Source: Micavibrio sp.
GTDB taxonomy: Bacteria; Pseudomonadota; Alphaproteobacteria; Micavibrionales; Micavibrionaceae
Length of the DNA stretch: 16,011 nucleotides
NCBI GenBank assembly: GCA_027066695.1
Contig: JAMONE010000050.1
Location: forward strand, 1 to 16,011
Direction: 5' to 3'
The notes beneath the pieces were generated by a model that was not told where the DNA came from, searched no databases, and saw nothing but the letters and a program-made list of their open reading frames with translations. The position numbers were made by a program, and so were the translations under genes. Positions 7,494-14,324 of the stretch are shown piece after piece. Within the stretch, counting starts at the first letter, position 1. Every line of letters begins with the position of its first letter.

Positions 7494-7602
7494 GTTGAGA
7501 AATAGCAATTCTTTGAAAGAGAATGGGTGCATTCTTTTGTCTAGTCTGCTATATACAAGAAATCGTAATTATCATTAATTATTAGAATAGGCAGTGCGCT
7601 TT

Positions 7603-8643
7603 ATGTTTTCCAAGCTTTTTGGTTTTATGTCCGCCGATATGGCAATAGATTTAGGAACGGCTAATACGTTGGTCTATGTTAAGGATCAAGGCATTGTCTT
7701 GAACGAGCCATCAGTTGTTGCGATGTCTGTTGTTGGCGGAAAGATGCAAACTATAGCTGTTGGTAATGAGGCAAAACAAATGCTTGGCCGCACACCGGGG
7801 AGCATTATTGCGACGCGTCCGTTGCGTGATGGTGTTATCGCCGATTTTGAAGTTACCGAAGCAATGATAAAGCATTTCATCCGTAAAGTTCATAATCGCA
7901 GGTCTTTTGTTTCGCCAAAGATGATTATATGTGTACCTTCTGGATCTACTGCGGTGGAGCGTCGCGCTATTCAAGAATCAGCCGAAAGCGCGGGAGCATC
8001 TCAAGTTTGCTTAATAGAAGAACCAATGGCCGCCGCAATTGGCGCGGGGCTTCCTGTGACTGAGGCTACAGGCTCTATGGTTGTTGATATTGGCGGAGGC
8101 ACTACCGAAGTTGCGGTTATCTCGCTGGGTGGCATTGTTTATGCGCGTTCTGTGCGCGTTGGCGGTGATAAAATGGATGAGGCAATTATTGCTTATATCC
8201 GCCGTATCCATAATTTACTTATTGGTGAGAGTACGGCAGAGCGAATCAAGAAGGAAATCGGCTCGGCTTGTGTTCCTAGTGATGGTGATGGTCGCACAAT
8301 GGAGATTCGCGGACGTGATTTAATGAACGGTGTTCCTAAAGAAATTATAATTACCGAGCGTCAAGTTGCTGAAGCGTTGGCAGAACCAGTCGGGCAAATT
8401 GTTGAAGGTGTTAAGGTTGCTCTTGAGCATACTGCGCCCGAGCTTGCCGCAGATATTGTTGATAAGGGAATAGTTTTAACTGGCGGCGGCGCTTTGCTTA
8501 CTAATCTTGATTTTGTGCTTCGTCATGCAACTGGCCTTGCTGTTACTTTAGCTGATGATCCGTTATCCTGCGTAGCTCTGGGAACAGGTCATGCTTTAGA
8601 GGCAGGCAAGGCATTGCGCCATGTCCTAATTGGCACATATTAG
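7603..8643 (+). CDS. mreB: Rod shape-determining protein MreB
   Basis: Bacterial actin that forms membrane-bound filaments directing side-wall peptidoglycan synthesis. The 346 residues match the family. Visible actin-fold motifs are phosphate-1 loop DLGTANTLVY (from residue 16), the catalytic-Glu region IEEPMAAAIG (138-147), phosphate-2 VVDIGGGTTEV (from 160) and adenosine motif GIVLTGGGALL (289-299). The short amphipathic N-terminus (MFSKLFGFM) is the membrane-binding helix. I chose the ATG at 7603 because MFSKLxG is the usual beginning and AGG at 7589-7591 lies 11 bases upstream; a GTG at 7594 would add three residues but leaves only two bases after that site. It is first in the elongation operon and is separated from mreC by 190 bases holding an inverted-repeat element. 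Confidence 0.97.
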   Translation: MFSKLFGFMSADMAIDLGTANTLVYVKDQGIVLNEPSVVAMSVVGGKMQTIAVGNEAKQMLGRTPGSIIATRPLRDGVIADFEVTEAMIKHFIRKVHNRRSFVSPKMIICVPSGSTAVERRAIQESAESAGASQVCLIEEPMAAAIGAGLPVTEATGSMVVDIGGGTTEVAVISLGGIVYARSVRVGGDKMDEAIIAYIRRIHNLLIGESTAERIKKEIGSACVPSDGDGRTMEIRGRDLMNGVPKEIIITERQVAEALAEPVGQIVEGVKVALEHTAPELAADIVDKGIVLTGGGALLTNLDFVLRHATGLAVTLADDPLSCVALGTGHALEAGKALRHVLIGTY

Positions 8644-8655
8644 GGTCCTGACCCT
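8642..8655 (+). repeat. Short hairpin at the mreB stop codon
   Basis: AGGGTC (8642-8647) and GACCCT (8650-8655) are perfectly complementary with only two bases between, starting inside the mreB stop codon and running two bases into the left arm of the long inverted-repeat element. With so small a loop, the closing pair would open in RNA. It could protect the mreB mRNA end or be part of the larger element. Confidence 0.35.
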
Positions 8656-8783
8656 AAAGGTCTTTCATTTGACCGTACACATCGTTATCCTGCGCTCTCG
8701 CTGTGCTTACGTATAAAAATACGCTCCGCGCACCTCGCCTTGGCTGCTCTTGTGTACAATCAAAGTAAAGCAAAGACCTTTAG
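8654..8783 (+). repeat. Long inverted-repeat element, copy 2, inside the mre operon
   Basis: Perfect 12-bp terminal arms, CTAAAGGTCTTT (8654-8665) and AAAGACCTTTAG (8772-8783), plus inner pairings TTTGA (8668-8672) with TCAAA (8760-8764), and GTACACA (8675-8681) with TGTGTAC (8751-8757). A central hairpin CGTAT-AAAA-ATACG spans 8710-8723. The internal motifs match copy 1 at 3958-4069 in the same order and orientation. The outer arms differ between copies, yet each pair remains complementary. No gene is encoded. It fills most of the mreB-mreC gap, so it would be transcribed with the operon and fold into a long imperfect stem in the mRNA. Confidence 0.75.
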
Positions 8784-8833
8784 TGATGTAGTAACGGTGC
8801 TATGAATTATGGATTAGAAAGATTGTACTTATT

Positions 8834-9685
8834 TTGAAACGTCATAAGCAAGTTAGTTTTTTATCTGGTAGCATGCCATATCCTTGGGGTGGAGTGTCTT
8901 TCTTTTCACCTATATTAATTATTCTATCCGTTATATTAATGGGCGTATCAGCGTTTAAGCCTCATACTTTCGATTCAGCAAGGTCAGCGGTGTCGGATGC
9001 TTTTGCGCCATCGTTATCATTGGTAGGCTTGCCATTTCACCATATAGCTATTTTTTTCCGTGATGTTACTAGCTTGGCGCAATTGCAGGCTGATAATTTA
9101 AGGCTAGATCAGGAGAATATAAAGCTTCGTGAATGGTATCAAACAGCGATTTTACTTGATTCCGAGAATAAATCTCTGCGTGAGCTGCTTAATTTGGAGG
9201 CAGATCCAACTTATGAGCATATAAGTGCGCGCGTTGTTTCTGATGCTGGTAACACATATGTAAGAAGCTTACTTGTTCTTGCTGGCTCTAATCATGGGGT
9301 GGTGAAGGGCGCAGCGGTTTTATCAGGAGGCGGCCTTGCTGGGCGCGTTATTGAAGTTGGTGAGAAAACATCGCGCATTTTGCTTGCCACTGATATTAAT
9401 TTGCGCGTTCCCGTAGTGGTCGAGGATACAGGCCAGCACGCAGTAATGGCAGGTACAAATCGTAGATATCCAAAATTGATCCATTTGTCACAAGACAGTG
9501 AAATATTAAAGGGTGCGCGGCTTATAACTTCTGGTTACGGTGGTGCTTATCCGCATGGCTTATCCGTTGGTAAGGTTATTATTGATAGTAACGGCGTAAT
9601 GGGAGTCGATCTTTTCTCTAATTTTGATAGGATGCAAATTGTACGTATTTTACAAAAAAGTAATGGTTTAGAGGTAGGGAATTAA
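8834..9685 (+). CDS. mreC: Rod shape-determining protein MreC
   Basis: Bitopic inner-membrane scaffold whose periplasmic part activates PBP2/RodA. It is 283 residues: a basic cytoplasmic start (MKRHK), one membrane segment at about 23-39, a coiled coil at about 78-122 (QADNLRLDQENIKLREW, ENKSLRELLNLE), then the two-beta-barrel MreC domain (about 127-275) with VRSLLVLAGSNHGVVKGAAV and the ITSGYGGAYPHGLSVGKV region. The best start is TTG at 8834, because it supplies the positively charged residues before the membrane segment; the next ATG (8873) lacks them and has no ribosome site. The ribosome site for the TTG is weak (GAAAG about 12 bases away). An 11-codon reading frame from ATG 8802 ends in a TGA that overlaps the TTG, so translation could be coupled. 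Confidence 0.93.
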   Translation: MKRHKQVSFLSGSMPYPWGGVSFFSPILIILSVILMGVSAFKPHTFDSARSAVSDAFAPSLSLVGLPFHHIAIFFRDVTSLAQLQADNLRLDQENIKLREWYQTAILLDSENKSLRELLNLEADPTYEHISARVVSDAGNTYVRSLLVLAGSNHGVVKGAAVLSGGGLAGRVIEVGEKTSRILLATDINLRVPVVVEDTGQHAVMAGTNRRYPKLIHLSQDSEILKGARLITSGYGGAYPHGLSVGKVIIDSNGVMGVDLFSNFDRMQIVRILQKSNGLEVGN

Positions 9686-9690
9686 TAAAT

Positions 9691-9697
9691 GAGGAGG
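9691..9697 (+). promoter_or_regulatory. Strong ribosome binding site of mreD
   Basis: GAGGAGG, eight bases before the mreD ATG, is the strongest Shine-Dalgarno sequence in the operon. It fixes the mreD start at 9706 and contrasts with the weak sites of mreC and mrdA. Confidence 0.8.
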
Positions 9698-9705
9698 CTA
9701 GCAAC

Positions 9706-10239
9706 ATGAATGTAATATCGGAACAAATTGATATCGCGATACGTATGATCGTTCCTTATATCATAATGGCAGCGTTGTTTCTCTTGAGTATGATTTCTTT
9801 TTCTACGCCCCTATCGACAACTATTGAAATACCGTTTGTTATCATTATTATTTATCATTGGGCCATATACAGGCCAAGTATTATTCCGCCATTACTGGTA
9901 TTTGCAGTTGGTATTTGTATTGACTTTTTAAGTGGCTTTCCTGCTGGATTAAGCGCGTTTGTCTTGCTTGTTATCCTTCATATAGTAGTTCAGCAACGCT
10001 TGTTTCTTACAGGGCAGCCATTTATGGTTATATGGTTTGGCTTTGTTCTGGCTAGTATGGCGGCCTTATTTGTTCAGTGGTTTCTATTTGGCTTAATACA
10101 TTTTCAATGGACACCGTTACTGCCAGTAATTCTTGCTGCTATTTCTGGTTCTTTGCTGTTTCCAGTGATTAGCTTGATCCTTAACCTATCACATAAGATG
10201 CTGCCATTATTGCCTGATCAATATAGCGCAGTAAAATGA
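9706..10239 (+). CDS. mreD: Rod shape-determining protein MreD
   Basis: Polytopic inner-membrane component of the elongasome that binds MreC and balances its activation of PBP2. It is 177 residues with about five to six hydrophobic segments (about 12-33, 40-53, 58-76, 80-97, 107-131, 136-161). The family signature is the region YHWAIYRPSIIPPLLVFAVG followed by CIDFLSGFPAGLSAF (71-85), with an Asp at the end of a helix and a Gly-Leu turn. Both ends are polar. It starts 20 bases after mreC and ends 13 bases before the mrdA ATG, so the three genes are tightly packed. Family identity rests on hydropathy, this motif and gene order, because MreD sequences diverge quickly. Confidence 0.9.
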   Translation: MNVISEQIDIAIRMIVPYIIMAALFLLSMISFSTPLSTTIEIPFVIIIIYHWAIYRPSIIPPLLVFAVGICIDFLSGFPAGLSAFVLLVILHIVVQQRLFLTGQPFMVIWFGFVLASMAALFVQWFLFGLIHFQWTPLLPVILAAISGSLLFPVISLILNLSHKMLPLLPDQYSAVK

Positions 10240-10252
10240 TGGGCTTTGATTG

Positions 10253-12166
10253 ATGCTTCAAAATGATTTAAGCGAAAAGATATTCTCTAGGCGAGCCTTT
10301 TTTATTGGAGGATTACAGCTTTTGGGCTTGAGTATTTTAGGTGTTCGCCTTGCTTGGCTGCAAATTGCACAAGGCAGTCGTTATAAAACTTTATCAGATA
10401 AAAATCGTATTAATATAAAGATGTTAGCCCCCTCGCGCGGGGACATAGTTGATCGATTTGGTGTGCCGCTGGCTATAAATACGCAAAATTACCGTGTTTT
10501 AATTGTGCCTGAACAAGTTGATGATTTGCACGGTGCATTGCGCGTATTACAAAAAATAATTCATGTTGAAGAATATGACATAAAACAAGTAATAAAGGAC
10601 GCTGCGCGCACGGCCAAGTTTATTCCACTCAAAATCAAGGATGATTTAACATGGGAAGAAGTTGCTAAAATAGAGGTTAACCTCCCAGATCTTCCTGGGC
10701 TTTCTATTGATGTTGGTGATGTACGAACCTACCCTTATCGCGGCGCAACGGCGCATATTGTTGGCTATGTTCGTAGTGTTTCACAAAAAGATTTAACGGA
10801 TGATCCTATTTTGAGATTACCTGGATTTAAAATTGGAAAAACTGGAATTGAAAAAACCTATGATCTTGATTTACGGGGCAAAGTGGGAGCATTAGAGGTT
10901 GAAGTTAATGTTATCGGGCGCGAGGTCAGAGAGCTTAAACGCAAAGATGCATTGGCAGGAAGCCGCATAACATTGAGCATTGATGGGGAATTACAGCGTT
11001 TTACTCAAAAAATATTAAGCCAGCATAAGAGTGCCTCTGCCGTTATTATGGATGCACATAGCGGCGCTATATATGCTATGGCTTCGCATCCGTCATTTGA
11101 TCCCAATATGTTTGTACGCGGACTTTCGCAAGAAAAGTGGCAAACAATGATGGATGATCCTGCTTTACCGCAAACTAACAAAGCCATAGCGGGGCAGTAC
11201 CCACCAGGATCGACATTTAAAATGATTACCGCTCTTGCAGGGTTAAAAGCTGGCATAATTAACAAACATACAACGGTTTTTTGTTCTGGATATTATGAAT
11301 ATGGTAACGATAAATTCCATTGTTGGAAAAAGCATGGTCACGGCAAGGTTAACCTCTATGACGCGTTGGCGCAGTCTTGTGATACATATTTCTATAAGAT
11401 GTCAACTGATGTTGGAATTAATGCTATTGCGGATATGGCGCGGAAATTTGGCCTTGGAGCTAAGCTTAATTTTGAGCTTACGGATGAAAAAGCAGGATTG
11501 ATTACGGATAAGAAATGGAAACGTACGCGCTTTGGTAAGTCGTGGTATCATGGGGAGACTATTGTCTCTAGCATTGGCCAAGGTGGAATGCGCACCACTC
11601 CGCTTCAGCTTGCTGTTATGACGGCGCGTATGGTGAATGGAGGGCGTGCGGTAAAGCCTTGGCTTACTGGTTATTCAGGTGATAATTTTATCGGTAAGGA
11701 TAATTGGAATGATATGGGGATATCACCAGAGCATTTGAAAATGGTTATGCATGGAATGGATATGGTTGTAAATAATGAAAAAGGTACGGCGCATGCTTCT
11801 GCTATAGAAGAGGCAGCTTGGAAAATGGGCGGAAAGACTGGTACAGCGCAAGTTCAACGCATTACCAAAGAGCAGCGAAGGCTTGGGGTTAAAAACGCTG
11901 ATTTACCGTGGGCGCAACGCCATCATGCTCTTTTTGTTGGCTATGCCCCGATTGATAATCCGCGTTATGTTTGTAGCGTTGTGGTTGAACATGGTGTTGG
12001 TGGATCAAGCGCAGCCGCGCCACTAGCCAAGGAGTTGTTAAGGCAAACCCAGCTTCGTGATCCTGCCATTACGCAAATGCAGCCAGAGTTTATAAAAGAT
12101 GTGGGTATATTACAGGTCTGGCCGCCGAAAAAACCTGGCGTTAATACAGTTATAGGGGGAGGTTAA
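10253..12166 (+). CDS. mrdA: Penicillin-binding protein 2 (peptidoglycan transpeptidase)
   Basis: Class B PBP that cross-links side-wall peptidoglycan, working as the partner of RodA. It is 637 residues from the ATG at 10253: short cytoplasmic N-terminus, one membrane anchor at about 15-35, pedestal/dimerisation domain (about 55-225, with PSRGDIVDRFGVPLA near 60-74 and GKTGIEKTYDLDLRG near 195-209), and a transpeptidase domain. All three catalytic motifs are present: SxxK as PPGSTFK (Ser320), SxN as SCD (Ser375, the form usual for PBP2) and KTGT (Lys528). It uses QSCDTYFY and SIGQGGMRTTPLQLA, as is usual for this family. A TTG directly before the ATG would add one residue. The ribosome site is weak (GGG about ten bases upstream), so coupling to mreD is likely. 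Confidence 0.96.
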   Translation: MLQNDLSEKIFSRRAFFIGGLQLLGLSILGVRLAWLQIAQGSRYKTLSDKNRINIKMLAPSRGDIVDRFGVPLAINTQNYRVLIVPEQVDDLHGALRVLQKIIHVEEYDIKQVIKDAARTAKFIPLKIKDDLTWEEVAKIEVNLPDLPGLSIDVGDVRTYPYRGATAHIVGYVRSVSQKDLTDDPILRLPGFKIGKTGIEKTYDLDLRGKVGALEVEVNVIGREVRELKRKDALAGSRITLSIDGELQRFTQKILSQHKSASAVIMDAHSGAIYAMASHPSFDPNMFVRGLSQEKWQTMMDDPALPQTNKAIAGQYPPGSTFKMITALAGLKAGIINKHTTVFCSGYYEYGNDKFHCWKKHGHGKVNLYDALAQSCDTYFYKMSTDVGINAIADMARKFGLGAKLNFELTDEKAGLITDKKWKRTRFGKSWYHGETIVSSIGQGGMRTTPLQLAVMTARMVNGGRAVKPWLTGYSGDNFIGKDNWNDMGISPEHLKMVMHGMDMVVNNEKGTAHASAIEEAAWKMGGKTGTAQVQRITKEQRRLGVKNADLPWAQRHHALFVGYAPIDNPRYVCSVVVEHGVGGSSAAAPLAKELLRQTQLRDPAITQMQPEFIKDVGILQVWPPKKPGVNTVIGGG

Positions 12167-12169
12167 ATA

Positions 12170-13297
12170 ATGGTTTCCCCAATGTTCATTGAAGATGATT
12201 TAAGCTTTTTTCAAAGAATAGCAAAGCTTAATTATTGGCTTATCACTTTGATTTTTTTTGTTGCAGGCGTTGGGATAGCCTCTCTTTACTCTGCTGCTGG
12301 TGGCTCTATGGAGCCTTGGGCATCGCGCCAATTAATGCGCTTTGGCGTTGGTATTATCGGTATGGTGTTTATTGCGCTTGTCGATATTAAGTGGTGGTAT
12401 CGTCTGACATGGCCAACTTATTTCCTAGGCTTAGGCCTGTTGCTTATTGTTGAGCTAAAAGGGCATGTCGGCATGGGTGCGCAGCGTTGGATTGACCTTG
12501 GCTTTATGCAGCTACAACCCTCCGAGCTTATGAAGATTGCAGTAGTTATGGCGATTGCCCGTCATTTTCACGGCGCAAGTCCTGAACAAGCAAGAAGGCT
12601 AAGTTTTCTGATAGTTCCCGCTCTTGTTATTCTTGCGCCCGTTAGTCTTGTGTTGCTGCAACCTGACCTTGGAACATCATTGATGATTATAATGGCTGGC
12701 GCGGCGATGATGTTTATGGCTGGTGCGCCTATATGGTTGTTTATTGCTGCGATAGGATTGGTCGGCGTTAGTATTCCTATTATATGGCAATTCCTTCATG
12801 AATACCAAAAACAGCGCGTAATAACGTTTCTCAATCCTGAAAGTGATCCGCTTGGCTCTGGGTATCATATTATCCAATCTAAGATAGCAATAGGATCAGG
12901 CGGTGTAGAGGGCAAGGGGTTTTTGCAAGGAACGCAAAGTCATCTGAACTTTTTGCCTGAAAAGCAAACAGACTTTATATTTACGCTTTGGGTGGAAGAG
13001 TGGGGATTATTTGGCGGAATTGGCCTGCTTATTTTATTCTTGCTAATATTTATTTCTGCGCTGCGTACGTCGCTGCGCTGCAAGCATAATTTCGGTAAAT
13101 ATATAGCCCTTGGGGTGAGCGTTAATTTCTCGCTCTATATATTCATTAATATATCTATGGTTATGGGGCTTATCCCTGTAGTGGGCGCACCTTTGCCTTT
13201 GGTGTCCTACGGCGGAACGTCCATGCTCGCCGCATTCGTCGGTTTTGGCCTTATGATGTCATGCGGAGTTTATCGCCATAGTAAGGTTACGAGGTAG
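12170..13297 (+). CDS. rodA: Peptidoglycan glycosyltransferase RodA
   Basis: SEDS-family membrane enzyme that polymerises lipid II into glycan strands during elongation, in complex with PBP2. It is 375 residues with about ten membrane segments. Conserved SEDS features are GAQRWIDLGFMQLQPSE (103-119), LQPDLGTS (163-170, Asp166), the catalytic Asp in LPEKQTDFIF (Asp268, matching E. coli RodA Asp262) and PLPLVSYGGTS near the C-terminus (341-351). The start at 12170 is supported by GGGGGAGG at 12155-12162, which lies inside the end of mrdA; three bases separate the two genes. It is the last gene of the elongation operon. Its stop codon directly abuts the stop codon of the convergent grxD, and no terminator is visible between them. 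Confidence 0.96.
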   Translation: MVSPMFIEDDLSFFQRIAKLNYWLITLIFFVAGVGIASLYSAAGGSMEPWASRQLMRFGVGIIGMVFIALVDIKWWYRLTWPTYFLGLGLLLIVELKGHVGMGAQRWIDLGFMQLQPSELMKIAVVMAIARHFHGASPEQARRLSFLIVPALVILAPVSLVLLQPDLGTSLMIIMAGAAMMFMAGAPIWLFIAAIGLVGVSIPIIWQFLHEYQKQRVITFLNPESDPLGSGYHIIQSKIAIGSGGVEGKGFLQGTQSHLNFLPEKQTDFIFTLWVEEWGLFGGIGLLILFLLIFISALRTSLRCKHNFGKYIALGVSVNFSLYIFINISMVMGLIPVVGAPLPLVSYGGTSMLAAFVGFGLMMSCGVYRHSKVTR

Positions 13298-13624
13298 CTA
13301 AGCCGCAACCTTAATATCATTATCTTTCAAAAGCTGCTGAAGCTCGCCTTCTTCGTACATTTCACGGATAATATCGCACCCGCCAACAAATTCACCCTTA
13401 ACATAGAGCTGTGGGATTGTAGGCCAGTCGGTGAAGTCTTTGATGCCTTGACGAAGCTCATCATTTTCTAAAATATTGATATCCTTAAAGCTAACTTCAA
13501 GCTGTGAGAGAACTTGCACTACCATAGAAGAAAATCCACATTGTGGAGCGTCTTGCGTGCCTTTCATGAACAGTACTACGTCGTTCTCGGTTATTTCTTT
13601 TTTAATATCGTCAAAAATTGCCAT
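13298..13624 (-). CDS. grxD: Monothiol glutaredoxin, CGFS type (Grx4 family)
   Basis: Carries or delivers [2Fe-2S] clusters and works with BolA proteins; it is not mainly a disulfide reductase. It is 108 residues with a thioredoxin fold. The active site is CGFS at Cys29-Ser32 (APQCGFSSMVV), and the second family hallmark is the stretch TDWPTIPQLYVKGEFVGGCD (about 65-84), which holds the cis-Pro and the glutathione-binding GGCD. AAGGAA about ten bases before the ATG is the ribosome site. It lies 21 bases after bolA on the same strand; BolA and CGFS glutaredoxins are known to form a [2Fe-2S]-bridged complex, so the operon makes functional sense. Confidence 0.96.
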   Translation of the reverse strand: MAIFDDIKKEITENDVVLFMKGTQDAPQCGFSSMVVQVLSQLEVSFKDINILENDELRQGIKDFTDWPTIPQLYVKGEFVGGCDIIREMYEEGELQQLLKDNDIKVAA

Positions 13625-13645
13625 TTGTATTTATTCCTTATCTAT

Positions 13646-13885
13646 TTATTCCTGTTTTGGTAGAGATGTTTGCAGAGCAAGAGCGTGAAGATCGCCGCCC
13701 ATTTTATCCCCCATAGCGTCGAACACCATTTTATGTTGTGCCACACGTGATTTGCCGACAAAACTAGGTGATTCGACATATGCTGCGTAATGCTCACCAT
13801 CGCTGCGTAAATCCTCAATGCGGATAGTAGCATCAGGGATTGCTTTAAGAATCATTTCTTCTATAGTTGCGCTATCCATAGCCAT
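13646..13885 (-). CDS. bolA: BolA family protein
   Basis: Small BolA-fold protein, 79 residues, of the short BolA2/IbaG-like class that partners with CGFS glutaredoxins in iron-sulfur handling. The diagnostic part is FVGKSRVAQHKMVFDAMGDK (42-61) with the conserved RVxxH (His51), then HALAL (His67 onward). His32 (GEHYAAYV) lies in the loop that in relatives supplies a cluster ligand. The ATG at 13885 is preceded by AAGGTGG about seven bases upstream, so it is preferred over the ATG two codons later. It sits between DUF1476 (15 bases upstream) and grxD. A role as a transcription factor, proposed for E. coli BolA, is less likely for this short class. Confidence 0.92.
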   Translation of the reverse strand: MAMDSATIEEMILKAIPDATIRIEDLRSDGEHYAAYVESPSFVGKSRVAQHKMVFDAMGDKMGGDLHALALQTSLPKQE

Positions 13886-13900
13886 AATCAGCCACCTTTT

Positions 13901-14218
13901 TTAGTTGTTAATTTGCTCTTTGGCTTCTCTTAAGCATTTTTCAAGCTCTGCATTCATTATATGGTCAGAAATATCCAGACCTTTTTCATCAAAATCTGCA
14001 CGAACTTTGCGTAGTATATCATCAAAACCTGGTTCTTCAAGATTTGCTGTTACAACGTCACCCGCATATGTATTTGCATCCGCGCCACCAATTCCAAGCT
14101 GTTCCGCAGCCCATAGGCCGTATAATTTTGAAAGTCTTGCTTCAACAGCAAAATCCAGCTTTTCATCATGGGCAAATTTATTCTCAAAAGTTTTCCCACG
14201 ATTATCTAAATTACTCAT
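13901..14218 (-). CDS. DUF1476 protein, F1-ATPase inhibitor zeta subunit
   Basis: The 105 residues match the alphaproteobacterial DUF1476 family, whose Paracoccus denitrificans member is the zeta subunit that blocks ATP hydrolysis by the F1FO ATP synthase. Diagnostic parts are FENKFAHDEKLDFAVEARLSKLYGLWAAEQLG (residues 11 onward) and the C-terminal KVRADFDEKGLDISDHIM. It is mostly helical and soluble. By comparison with the family, the disordered N-terminus (about 1-20) would be the inhibitory segment. AAGGAG seven bases before the ATG is a strong ribosome site. It is first of the DUF1476-bolA-grxD set and divergent from purC, an arrangement I recall as common in alphaproteobacteria. The inhibitor role is inferred from the family; some members bind F1 weakly or not at all. 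Confidence 0.93.
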   Translation of the reverse strand: MSNLDNRGKTFENKFAHDEKLDFAVEARLSKLYGLWAAEQLGIGGADANTYAGDVVTANLEEPGFDDILRKVRADFDEKGLDISDHIMNAELEKCLREAKEQINN

Positions 14219-14262
14219 TTATTATTTCTCCTTGAAAATATAGTTAAAGTAGTTTCTATCAT

Positions 14263-14291
14263 TTGAAGCTTGTAAAATCTATTGTTATATG
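14263..14291 (+). promoter_or_regulatory. Candidate promoter of purC
   Basis: TTGAAG (14263-14268) and TATATG (14286-14291) are 17 bases apart, a good match to a housekeeping promoter. The -10 box would end about 33 bases before the chosen purC start. The upstream in-frame ATG at 14289 overlaps this -10 box and so would not be on the transcript. Divergent transcription of DUF1476 must start in the same 100-base gap. Confidence 0.45.
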
Positions 14292-14324
14292 GAAGATAGT
14301 AGAAAAACTTTTAAGGAATATCCA

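Noticed and set aside
7520..7535. AGAATG-GGTG-CATTCT inverted repeat upstream of mreB as an operator
   Set aside because: A 6-bp dyad is frequent by chance, no good promoter could be fixed around it, and no known regulator motif matches.
7594..7602. MreB starting at GTG 7594
   Set aside because: The only AGG ribosome site would be two bases away, and the usual MreB N-terminus begins with the ATG at 7603. It cannot be fully excluded.
8710..8723. The CGTAT-AAAA-ATACG hairpin in element copy 2 as an intrinsic terminator
   Set aside because: The stem is short and AT-rich and has no T-run after it, and the same spot in copy 1 does not form the same hairpin.
14289..14324. A longer PurC starting at ATG 14289 (12 extra residues)
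   Set aside because: The start at 14325 has a good AAGGA site and the normal PurC beginning, and the earlier ATG overlaps the likely -10 box.
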